Origin: Branchiostoma floridae
Taxonomy: Eukaryota > Chordata > Leptocardii > Amphioxiformes > Branchiostomatidae
Length of the DNA stretch: 64,000 bases
NCBI RefSeq assembly: GCF_000003815.2
Contig: NC_049997.1
Span: 1,477,376-1,541,375 of the forward strand
Direction: 5' to 3'
Below the pieces are notes generated by a model, which worked only from the letters and a program-made list of their open reading frames with translations, ran no database searches and was not told the origin of the DNA. Positions 22,801 to 34,800 of the stretch are shown piece after piece. The position numbers and the translations under genes are program-made. Each line of letters opens with the position of its first letter. Positions within the stretch are counted from its first letter, which is position 1.

Positions 22801-25800
22801 TGTGTTCTGCTACCTTGAACGAACTTGACCTTTGATTTTTATCGTTCAGACAACAAAACTAGTAAAGATGTAAACTTCTGCCAATTAACTTTCCCCACTT
22901 TCAAGCGGTTGCTGAGATTTCGGCAACTTTATACTTTGGCACCTGCCACTAGGTAGGCCCCGTACAGGGCTTATAGAACGGGCCATTTAGTGGTCTCATT
23001 ATCTGATCAAATTCACTATTCTGGCTGCTCTTTTCATTAAAACGGAGACAATCTGTGTCTGTTGTTACGTTAGGAGTGATTTAGGGTTAGATTCAAGGTT
23101 AGTTGCCGCAGAAAAAGGGGGGGGGTGCGGGTTTCGGACCAAAGGCGCTTTCACACTAAGTCCCATAGTTAAGCATAGGGAAAGGCCCAAAGTGGCCGTT
23201 GCCATGGCAACGGCTGTCTGACGGTAGAACAAACAGGCTTATTTCAAGGGAGTCTACGCCAGGACCCGACATACCAAGCAACTTTGCCCAAATATAACGC
23301 TTTTGTCAGTTTTGGGCCAATACCCGTTGCGGTTGAAGGTAGCAGAACACAGTTTTCGGCCTATGGGGATTTCTATAGTTAAGGGCCTCAAGGTGACTGG
23401 CTTCGACGCAATGAAAAGTATAGTAGGGTGCACTTTTGGAATACCAAAATCGGATATGTTTGAGTTGAAGGTACAAGCCACAATATATTAAAAAAACAAA
23501 AAAATACTGTCGGCGTATCGTCTTCTCACGCCCTCTTTGAAATGCCCCTCTGCGGAGGTCACAGAACTGCAGCCGACTCACGCTAGAAGGGCAGTCGCGT
23601 AATGGGGCGCATTTATACACAAAATAGAAAACTTTCACAATCCAAACCATGCAGTCTCAGAGTCGACACCTTCCGTGACCACGTAGCACAGGTTATATCT
23701 GGCTGCCCCTCAAATAAGGCTTTTTACCTCTCCTTCAACAAGTTTATCCGTACTATTTTATGTACCCGCGTCATAGACCCGGGGTTCGCCCACTAATACT
23801 GTGTTCTGCTACCTTAATTCCAGTTGTGGCGGCCATGTTGGATTTCCGGGGTCATCTGGGGTCATGGCACCAGAACGAGACTGCAGGTGGTGCCAGCTGG
23901 GCATTCTACTATATAGGCTGTATTGCAGACATAAGTATGCCATCTTCGGGAGTGCATTTCACCCCTCTAAGGTTAACAACTGCACAATATATGCCTGTTA
24001 TCTATAGAAAATATTGTTTGGGACATTTGAATTTGATTTTGGTGATATTTTTTTATCAATTTTTCACATTTTTAATGGGTGACCTGAGAACAATTAGTGT
24101 CAGTGTTTATATCATCCATGAGTGCTTTGTATTGGTAACTGTGATATAGTAGGTTTACTATTGGGATTAAACCCTACAAATACATAAAATATGGGGATGA
24201 CATCTTTGTGGGTAGAAATTTAGAAGGCATTTGGCAGTTGTTCTGATGATTTATTGATGCCAAGATCCGTTCTGCAAACTACGCTCTATGGGAATATCAT
24301 GCCAGGTGTGCTCCTTTACTTGTTTCCCAATTCATGTTTTCATTGTTTTATTCTAGTTTAAACAACATAACCCTACACAACAAAGTCCACATGTTGGGTC
24401 CATAAAATTGTGGGATGAAATGTATACGTAGCAGATTTTTTTCTGTTAGGGATTTTTCAATGCCAACGTGGAGAAAAACGTAAATTTTATCGTCTTTGGA
24501 AGAGGAATTGTTGCCTGAGTGTAGACATAGTAGACTAGACATAGCATATCACTTTGTCCCTTGTAATATTTTACATTTGTGGCGTTTATCCCACTTGAAT
24601 AGCTACAGGGGTAATTGGTGATAGAACGTAGTAATACGTAGTTTTATGACAGATCTTCGCAGCATCTGTGAAATCTGTCACATTTCCACCCACACTGATC
24701 TGAAACTGGCATGAAGCCCGGTTTTTAGAGTAATGTACGAGTCGACTCNNNNNNNNNNNNNNNNNNNNNNNNNNNNNNNNNNNNNNNNNNNNNNNNNNNN
24801 NNNNNNNNNNNNNNNNNNNNNNNNNNNNNNNNNNNNNNNNNNNNNNNNNNNNNNNNNNNNNNNNNNNNNNNNNNNNNNNNNNNNNNNNNNNNNNNNNNNN
24901 NNNNNNNNNNNNNNNNNNNNNNNNNNNNNNNNNNNNNNNNNNNNNNNNNNNNNNNNNNNNNNNNNNNNNNNNNNNNNNNNNNNNNNNNNNNNNNNTTTTT
25001 GTTACGGGGTATGTTGTTTAAACTAAAATAAAACAACAAAAACACTGTCAGATAAATTGGGAAACAAGTAAAGGAGCACACCCGGTACATACACCGCCTT
25101 CCCCATTGAGTGCCGCAGGACTTTCCCATAGAGTGTAGTTTGCAGAACGGTTCTTGGCATCGAGAAATCATCAGAATAACAGCCAAATGTCTTCTAAAAT
25201 TTCTACCCAAAGGTCTGTCAGTCCGATATTTCCATGTTTTTGTAGGGTTTAATCACAGTTACCGATACACAGCGCACATGGAGGATACAAACACTGACAT
25301 TAGTTGTTCTCAGGTCACCCGTCAAAAATGTGAAAAATTGATAAACAAATATCACCAAAATCAAGTTCAAATGTCCAAAACAATATTTTCTATAGATAAC
25401 AGGCATATATTGTGCAGTTGTTAACCTTAGAGGGGTGAAATGCACTCCCGAAGATGGCATACTTATGTCTGCAATACAGCCTATATAGTAGAATGCCCAG
25501 CTGGCACCACCTGCAGTCTCGTTCTGGTGCCATGACCCCGGATGACCCCAGAAATCCAACATGGCCGCCACAACTGGAATTAACTCTATTGCAAGTTCAT
25601 GGTACAAACAAGATACGGAATATGCATGTAACAATGAACTGTGTATACAACGAGACTACTGGAATACTAGTGTTGACTATATTTAGCTACATGTAAAGCT
25701 GTGTAGCTGGACCTGATTAGTATACACAAATGTACATGCTAACAGGAATGTTTCCTGTTCTACAGGTCCTGTGTTTGCTGTGTTTCCGGGTGTGGATGTT

Positions 25801-28800
25801 GAATGGCACACTACCCCAGTTCTCTGACACACATGTACATGTACATCCTTCTCACCATACCTGGCCACCAGGTATGCTTGCCAGCACTACCTCATGTCTG
25901 CATGGTTACTTACTACTGGGGAGCAAACAGGGTTAAGACTAGGGGTCGGTACCAGTACAGAAAATTCAGGTTCAGGTCCGGTTCAGGTCTTAATGATCAG
26001 GTCCATTTCTGAACCTGAACCTGGACCTGATTATTACTGAAAATTGTGAATGGGCGACACTGAAAACAATGGACCAGTAATCTCCAAGCAGATCCAACAG
26101 TAGCATAAAAGCTGCCAGAGGAGGGAAGCCGGCTTAGGAGTGTGTTTCGCTATCTATGTGCGTGGCAAATGGACACCTTGGCTGACTACACTCCTTGGCC
26201 AGTTTGGTACTATGTTACATGTATGCCATTGTAGGATCTGCTTGGAGATTATGGACCCGGTCCATTTCACTAGAGAGAAATCTGTTTGATAGAGTATTTG
26301 ACTCCCACTTCCATTTTAATACCCTTCATGTCTGACTCCCACTGCCTTTTAAAATCCTTATGTATGTTTGACTGTAAAAACTATAACTCTATGAATATGA
26401 ACTCTACTCTAGTTTGCTCTCATGATTTCCTTGGACCAGTAAGAATGTGTGGAAGCCTGCTGATAGAGTCCATTCCAAGACACCTTGAGGGTTTTTAGGC
26501 GATATTCATAATTAGTCTGAATTATTTTGAATAAGAGAATATCTGAGCCACAATAATTAGATTATTTTCAAAAAATTGACCAAGAAAATACTCATTTATT
26601 TGAATTTCTTTTAGAAACATTTTGAAAGTAACTGTACAAAAATATCTTTATTTAGAATAATTGTGAAACCTCTCTGTGATTATTTCACATTTACAAATAT
26701 TTACAAAAAATGGTAAACCTGGCCAAATGGTAAAATTAGTTTATTGCCCCCATAAAAGTAAGCCCTATCGTTGCATCTGTATATTTTTAGATTTCACTGC
26801 TGGGCACTGGTGGATCCTTTGTGGTGGGCCATTGTTGCATGGCACCCAACCATACTTTGCAAGGATGTGTGAATTGCTATCTTCCCAGCCCACCGAACCA
26901 TTTACAAAAAAATGGTAGAAAATGGTAAATGATGGTAGAATGCTGTTATCATTATTTAGAAACCATTAGAAGTATCCAATTCCACACCATGAATATTTCC
27001 AAACTTTTACAGGACCAGGGATATATTTATAAGTTAAAACAGTGTTAAAAATATTTCTGAAATATCAAATGTCCTAGACATATAATTACAAAACTTTAAA
27101 ATCAATTCTAAACAATGGCAACAAACATCCGCACGGTGACTTGGAATGGACTGATGTGTTCATTTTCTAATTGGTCCAAAATCTGTTTCACTGATTTTTT
27201 TTCTGGTCCGTTTTTTTCTGACCGGTTCAAGAAAGTTCAAGACTCCTAGTTACAAAAAATGCACATTTGTAGGACCAAGGTACATGTATTTGTATAGTTA
27301 CAAGATCTAACATCCACTGGCATAATACCGGCAGTAATACTTATATCGGCAAATGACATAAACGATAAATTTTCGGTGATCCACTAGCGCAGCAACAGTA
27401 ATTTCCGAGGTATGCACACTTCAGACATCCACGTATTTCACGCATTTTCAAAAAGGCTTCGATAACAGTGCATTCGAAGACAACAAGGCCAAAAGTTTTC
27501 AGTTCATTTTTGGGGCAGGCGAGCTCGTCGTGGGACGAACACACTATCACGTTCATCGCAAGATTTATATAAGTCACAACACAGCTATAACTGCCACAGC
27601 ATCAGTTTTCCTATGAATATAGTATAATAATATGATAGTACATGTACAACTACACATATTGTGTACAAGCACAAGTAGGAGTTTGGAAAAAGCTTTGTTT
27701 GTTTGCTCTGTGGTATTAAGAAATAGTCCAGACAAAAATGTGTCTTTCTTAAAATATTGGCTCTAGCAGGACACATTTACACTGTCTCAAGAAACAGATG
27801 TCTTACCGATATGTACAAACATGTAATAATACTATGTACATTTGTATATTTGTTGTCATCTTGTTAAATGTATGCCTAGGCTATGCCTAGTTTAGTTGTA
27901 GCTTTTAAGTTACAGTTCCATCCAGTGCATTGTCTTTCAAGTCTTCCAGAATGACTTTGCTGACAGTAGCATGGGAGGCACAGGTTATGGAACTCAGGGT
28001 AGACTTTTCTCTGGGAAAATATCCCTTCCACTTAGGGAAGTTGTAGACTGGTTGTCCAGGAATGTTCTCTGTGCCTCCTTCATCACAGTCCATGCTGCTG
28101 TGTATGCTAGTGCTGCTTGTGTTAACATCTGGACCAATCAGGGGAAGGTGTACAGGTTGGCTGTCAATGCTGTCAGTATCCCCGAGAAGTGAAAGATAGG
28201 TATGATGACTTGTGATGGTCTTGGTGTCATCCTCGTCATCTATCACAGAAAGGGATGTTGCCGACTGCCATCCACACCTACTTTGACCTGGGAAGGAGAG
28301 GTATGTCCCAGTACTTGCCATGCTTCTTGTGTCCAGGTCATCATCAGCCACTGCGTACATGTGACTGGACACCGAAGAAGGGCAGCGCATGTTGTCAATT
28401 GTTTCGTAGACTGGTTCGCTGGAGTCTGGTCGTGACAGAAGGCCCTGGAGGTCTTCCAGGTATTGACGCCGAATGTCCGAGGTGAAATGATAAGGCTTGA
28501 TATGAGGAGACTGCGCTCGCTTTTTCTTCCAATGGTAAACAATGACCCCAACCATAACAAGCATGAACAAAACTATGGCAGCTATAACCACAAAAAGGAC
28601 CGTTTGATCAGCTTCTGTCCCATAACTGACATTTGATGAGTCATCCGTTCCTTCGAGTGGACTTGTTTCAGTTCTTTTGACACAAAACATTGATATTGCT
28701 TGATGAAATGTCATGTTTGAGGGTGTCTGACATGTACAGTTTGGAGCGGGTGTTGACACAGGTTGCTGAAGTTTGCTGTACCAGTCCATGAGGGGACAGA

Positions 28801-31800
28801 GGTTACTGTCACAGTACCAAGGGTTGTTCTCCAGGTGCACATTCTGGGATGAAATGGATTCTTTAGACATTGTTGTAACAGAGAGAGTTGAGAGGTACTC
28901 TAGCTTGTTATGAGATAGATCGATATGATCTAATGTAGTTGTGTTGCTAAAGATATTGATGGGCAGGGACTGTAGTTTATTTTGTCCAAGCAAAACTGTT
29001 CTCAGAGAGGGGAGGCCATGGAAGGTGTTCCGTGGCAGTGTTGTCAGTTTGTTCCTGCTCAAATCCAGTTCTTCAAGACACTCCATTCCATGGAAAATGC
29101 CATCCTTGTCAATCCTTCTCAGGCCCATATCATGCATCAACAACCTTGTCAGCTTGGTCAATCTGGAGAAGTCCTCCACAGGTTCCAGAACAGTGATGGC
29201 GTTGTGGCATATGTCCAAGAGTTCCAGGCTGGACAGTGCTGCTACAGCACGAGGGAACTGGGAGAACTGGTTCCCCTGCAGCTGCAGCACCCTCAGAGCT
29301 GTGCCACTGAAGATGTCCATGGGCAGCCCCTGCAGCTTATTAAAGGCCAAGTTGAGGTGTGTCAATGACGAGTTAGAGAAGGTGCCTGAAGGTAAGTAGG
29401 ATAGCCCGACCTTCTCTAGTTCCAATGTGTGCAATGCAGGCATTGATTGCAGTATTCCAGGCTGTATTTGCCCCAAAGGATTACCTCCGAGTGACAACAT
29501 TGTCATGGATGCCATGCTAGTCAGTGGAGTTGGTATGGTTGTTAGTTTGTTTGAAGACAGATTCAGACGGGTCAACCGAAGATGTGAAAATGCATTATCT
29601 GCAATGGAAATGATGCCGTTGCCTGAGAGGTACAGGGTCTTCAGGTTTTGCAAACCAGTGAGAGAAGTGGCAGCTACTCTCTTGATTTTGTTGTAGCTGA
29701 GGTCCAGATGTTGTAGGACTGTGAGTTTGTGTATAGAACTAGGAATGTCAGACAGCCTGTTTACTGCTAGTGTTAAAGTTTCTAACTTCTTGTTAAGCTT
29801 TCCAAAAACCAAGTGTGGAAGTGATTCCAGCTTGTTAAAAGATAGGTCTAGACTTTGAAGATTCATGCTGGCAAAGATGTGGCCTTGTAACAGTGACAAC
29901 TGTGTGTTTTTTAGGACGAGCACCCGAAGCTGTGCTGTTGTTCTGTACTTTCCAAGTGGTACTGTAAGATTGTTGATTTGGTTGTTCTCTAGGTTGAGAT
30001 ATTTTAGACTATGGATGTGTAAGACCTCCTCAGGAATGTTTTCCAACCTGTTGTGTCGGAGGAACACATTGACAAGGGGCGGCCCTGACAAGGACTTTTC
30101 TTGGATAAGAGTGATGTTGTTCTGAGACAAGTGCAGTGTTGTCAGGTGTCTAAACCTCAGAAAGTCTCCTTTCCTAATGTGACTCAGACTGTTGTTGTTG
30201 AGATTGAGTTCAGTTATGTTGCTGGGGAGGTTTGATGGTACTTCTGTCAGCTGCAGTCCAACACAGGATGCCACAGATTGGAAAGCAGTGCTGTACTGTG
30301 TACAGCCAGGTTCATTCATCTGCCCCATAGTCTCGGGTAAACTGTACAGAAGGAGTAGAACTGAAAGAAACATGGTGGCAGCTATTCTCTGTGATCTACA
30401 CTGGACCAATTCATGTCTATCTGACTGAATCCTTTAACTGTAGACATAGTGAGAAGGTCAGCACTACAAGTGTGTTATGCAGACTGAACAACTGTAGACC
30501 AGTACACCCTGTGGAAGACAGCTTCCAGATAACATGAGTAACTGTTCCATTGACTTTACGACTCTCACTATTGGCATACACGTCTTCATGTACATGTAAG
30601 GCTTGGTTGACCGATGTCTTTCCTGCTATACATGTAAGTGTGTCAGTCCAGCATCAGGTATATGAAAAGATTCTCAGTCATCCACATCTGAAAAGAAACA
30701 CAAAATGGGCTCTGTAAAAAGGCTAAGTACAGGAAATTCAACCATAAATCCTAAGTAAACCAAACCACACCATCTTCTGCTATTTCCAAGTCACAGAATG
30801 TCACTCTGCCTGCATGCAGCTATGCTGTGCAGTTCTGCCTAACTCTATATTAAAGGCCTTTAATTTTCAGGTCATTAGATTGATTGATCCAAATCAGAAA
30901 CGTGTGGCCACTTGTTGTAAAGAATGACCTTGTAACATTTGACCATTGATTGATTGTAAGCATCTCTGTAACCCAATGAGCTGAAATAACGGCCCAGGTC
31001 TCTGTACATGCAACCTTATTAGGGTTGGTGTTTCCAATCTGCCTAACTCATGGGGTCACCATGCTTGTGTGCTGACTTCCTTGTCTGTTTGTTTGTTTCT
31101 TTATTAGGAATCTCCATTTGTTGCATACATCAAACTGTTCTTCCTGGAGTCTGCCTGTCTACTTAGAAAATGCACTGTATGAGCAAAATGGTGAATGACA
31201 GATTAAGTCTTACCTCCTAGCTGTTTCTAAAAAAAAAGCGGTTAAAAGTAGTACTCACTCTACCACAGACTGTAGTTCCAGTGGAGAAGGTGCATGAGTT
31301 AAATTTTGGGATAAGAAGAAAATAAAGTGGTTTTTTTTGCTTTGGTTTGACTTTGTGATAGCGCTTATAGTCAAATGGCTATGGTAATAGAAACAGATTT
31401 GCCTTTAGTGTCTCATTGGTGAGTTATTTCACTGCATTGAAAGTAATGTTAAAATATGCATTTTGTGTTCAAAATGAACCAATGTAAAATATATAGATAT
31501 CATTTCTTTCTTTAGCACATTTACCATTTATGATGTAAAATGAATTATTCACAACCTCTAGATATTCAGTCTTTTTTTATAACAATGACAAAGTTTAACA
31601 TAGTTAGCCAAGCACCGCAGGCACTTTTTTGCTGACAATGGTTGATTGCACAACTCAGAACCCAGGACCCTATACCTCCGACCTACATGCAGCACGTGTA
31701 CAACATTACCTGCTAATTTCTTCTAAAACAAACCAACTTTCACCCATTTGAGATCAGTCGGGCAGGCTAAAACGGAATTTTACATTATTAAAAACATGCG

Positions 31801-34800
31801 TCCGTGCAGTCGTTTATTTTTCGGGTGACATTGAGTTGATGATGGAGGGGTCACTGCAAAAACTGCAAGCATAAATTCTAAATCATAGAGGACTTTACTG
31901 TACCACAGTTAATACTTCCATTTGAGCAAGCAGGTATCAAATTACCCATGCATGATATAAAATGTTCTTACCAGGAAAGACTTTGTTGATGAAGCCATTT
32001 CCCCATCCATTCCCTATATAACATGTGTGAACAACCTCTGATCCAGTCGTCCCTCCGTCTGTAGGGACACAGGACAAAACAGAACTTTATGTTTCATTGG
32101 AAACTTGGGAGGTACCACATGTTTCCATAGGTGTGCCTCCTACCTCCAATTTTAGATTATAATACCATCTCTGTTTAAAATAAGCAAGGTGGGCAATCTG
32201 TTATGGTTTTGGTATCTTAGTTAGTTGTTTTAATTTCTAATCAAGTCATTGGATATGCTGTAATTTTAGATGTTAGCAATGCAGTTATGAACACCATCCC
32301 TGCTCTCAAGTCAAAATGGTTGTGCCTGTTGGTAAGGATCTGCCATTTCAAGTCAAACGTCCTGCTGCGGTTGTGATGATGATGTTTGCCTGTTGTCTTC
32401 AACAGACCATAGCTATGGACCACATACTTGTGCTGGGAGGTAACCAGACCTACACAACACTTTACAGCCATTAACAGTATTACGGAAACATTCAACTCTT
32501 TTGTCAGCATGAGAGTTGAAATGGATTTAAATGCTCAATGCCTTACTTTCATGTTAATCTACTCACATTTTTCTCTCTTTGAACTTTATCTGTAGATGAA
32601 TGAGTAAAGCAGCAAGATTCCTTTTTGTCAATTAGTTGTTTTTTCTCAAACTTTTAAAGTCAAAGGAAGGAATCTAAGTTGGTAGTGAAATTCAATGGAT
32701 GTCGGACACTATGACTGGTGGGTCTAAGCCCTTAACATAAGCCTAACCCTAGCCGAGTTGTTCAGGACTGGGCCGAGTTGGTGAATAGCTGAATCGTCCT
32801 GATGCCAAACTCAACCTATCCCAGAAAACATGTGACTTTTCCTGCACATTTCATATATTTCACCATTCATAGTGTATCTCCCCAGCACTTCCCCAGAAGA
32901 TTCTGTAAATGTTTGTGAACATTTAATCTTGTGGTAGTGTTAAAATGGAGTGTTAGCACTGGTTTTGAGTTAGCAGTAGCATACTGTAATGAAAAAAATG
33001 TTTGCAGTGGTTTGTGTCCATGAAAACTACAAACAAAGAATCATCACGAACATTTACAGTGTTCAGGATCCCACAGTTCTTTCTTACTATCCTCATCAGT
33101 CGAAAAGGGTAAAATTTAACATGTGTAGAGTCTGACAAGGTTTTTGACATTCCAGTGCTAAGGGTAAGGCTGAATTCTCTGGTCTCTAGTTGTACTTTGG
33201 TTAGTGTTATCTTGAGTCTTTGATCTTAAGCCTGGTATGCAATAGTCCTTATCATTGTATTGTACAGATTTGTGTCAAAACAGGCAAATATTTCATGCTA
33301 GCTTCCAAACAGTGGGAAACCACCTTATGGTAATGCTGCTATAAATAGACCACTACAGCAGCTGCTGTTTCTTCTTTGCTGATCCTGATAGTATTTCAAT
33401 GTATAAACTCTTTATATTGGCAATGTGGTGTTATAAAAAATTGTTTAAAAAAATTACAGCATATTCCAAACATTTGTAATTGTGCGGTGATAATCAATTT
33501 TCCACGTCAGATAATTAGAAACTCCAAAAATCCTTAAATCCACCTTAAAGTTTCCATAATCTGTGGAAAATGGTGATATTGGACTATCCAGATAACACCA
33601 GGCTCGCTGAGTGGCTGCCAAATCCTCAGGATATTGATTCAGGCTAGGTCATTAGCTACCTATTTGATTGAATCATAATTCCCCAACTAAATCATTTTGA
33701 TATGTTTTTTTGGTAAAAAAAATCTCAAAATTAAGCATTTTGTTGTACTGTATGCAAAAAGTGTTATTGAATTCATGTGCACATATGCAGAGCACTCCTG
33801 TTCCAAATTTCAGGGAACCAGGGAACAGGAGCCAAAAAAATTTACTTTTCTTTGTCAAAAAATTGCCAAAAATTGCAAATTTAAGCATTTTGTTGTAACA
33901 GTTCTATCTGCCAAAGTGTTATTGAAACTATATTGGCATATGATCAAGGCACCTCTGTGCCAAATTTCAGGACTGGTCATTCAGTTGTAGTGCCAGGGTA
34001 CAGGCGGACAAAATATAAAGTTTTGGTCTAAAAATTGCCCAAAGAACTCAATAAAATCATTTTTAAAGGCAGATACAAAAAATGAAAAAATTCTGGGGGT
34101 ATTTGCCCACTCCACCTACCCTTGTGCCAAATTCCAGGTCATTCGGTGCAGGTATAACATGGATGAATCGCTTTGAAGATTTGACAGGAGAAGAAGAAGA
34201 AACATTATGAATACAATATATTTCAACTATACCTGTGCTATGGCTGAAATATAATTATCACATCCATCCATAACTTCCTGAGTTACGTTGCTGGCCAAAG
34301 TATGCGGAAACACATGGACATACCTGTACGTGTACACAATGAAAACTGAAAACAATGGAAGTATTCATGGCAAACCTTGATGATGGCCAGAATACCCAGC
34401 CTTTGACAAGTAGAAATTATGAATGAGTGCACTGTTATAGTTGAGTTATAGAGTAGAGGGTAATGATTGAATGTACCTGATTCTCTGGACCTGAACTAGT
34501 TGTACCGGTAAACCTGAATTTTCTGTACCAATCTACCTGCCCCAATGTGTGTCCCGTGAATAGAATTACTACACAACATATTCTGCATCCATTTTGTGCA
34601 TTGTTTTTAATCCCAGATCCCAGGTCAGTGTCGTCTTTCTTTTTCTTCTGCAGGTTCCTGACCTACTCATACCTCCTGGTCTTCAATGCTTGGCTCCTAT
34701 TGGCTCCCATCACCCTGTGCTATGATTGGCAGATGGGCAGCATCCCTCTTGTGGAGTCAATATTGGATACCCGTAACCTAGCAACCATTGCGTTTGTTGT

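Larger units (their letters stand above)
22339..23813. mobile_element. TTAA-flanked composite: two MITEs in direct orientation around 520 bp
   Basis: TTAA at 22335-22338 and 23814-23817 flank 1475 bp. The ends are GGTAGCAGAACACAGT and ACTGTGTTCTGCTACC, perfectly inverted. Inside, two ~478-bp near-identical direct copies (22339-22814, 23338-23813) surround a unique middle that has TTGA, not TTAA, at both inner borders. The inverted arm at 25580-25583 has a single TTAA in the same context without insertion, which proves insertion of the whole unit. TTAA targeting suggests piggyBac- or Kolobok-type mobilisation. Confidence 0.85.
22307..25601. mobile_element. Foldback structure with ~550-bp inverted arms and an 11-bp flanking repeat
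   Basis: The left arm (22328-22338 plus 23814-about 24387) and right arm (about 24996-25590) are inverted copies. Shared stretches include AATTCCAGTTGTGGCGGCCA, TGGTGCCAGCTGGGCATTCT and CCTTTACTTGTTTCCCAAT. GCAAGTTCATG occurs in direct orientation just outside both arms (22307-22317 and 25591-25601). Long terminal inverted repeats with an 11-bp duplication would fit a Mutator-like or foldback element, although the left end carries about ten extra bases. The centre contains a 247-N gap. The left arm is interrupted by the composite at 22339-23813. Confidence 0.75.
25938..27250 (-). mobile_element. hAT-like element copy, interrupted by a nested MITE
   Basis: TAGGGGTCGGTACCAGTACA begins at about 25938 and matches the reverse complement of the right end of the intact element at 44608-45073. 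Further on, 27150-27235 (GTTCATTTTCTAATTGGTCC then CTGGTCCGTTTTTTTCTG) matches the reverse complement of that element's left part. The copy is therefore inverted, diverged and expanded by insertions, including 26079-26251. The right border is approximate. Confidence 0.6.

Noticed and set aside
22339-23813. LTR retrotransposon with 478-bp LTRs
   Set aside because: The direct repeats lack TG...CA ends, have 16-18-bp perfect inverted termini, and no primer-binding site or polypurine tract was seen; TTAA flanks fit a DNA transposon better.
25218-25634. 138-codon frame in the foldback arm
   Set aside because: As a gene: the same frame recurs in the other arm because the arms are copies; no domain, start or splice support. 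Kept only as a remark in the foldback finding.
28941-29399. 152-codon plus-strand frame inside the LRR gene
   Set aside because: Shadow of the LRR-coding strand; composition mirrors the leucine repeats in reverse.
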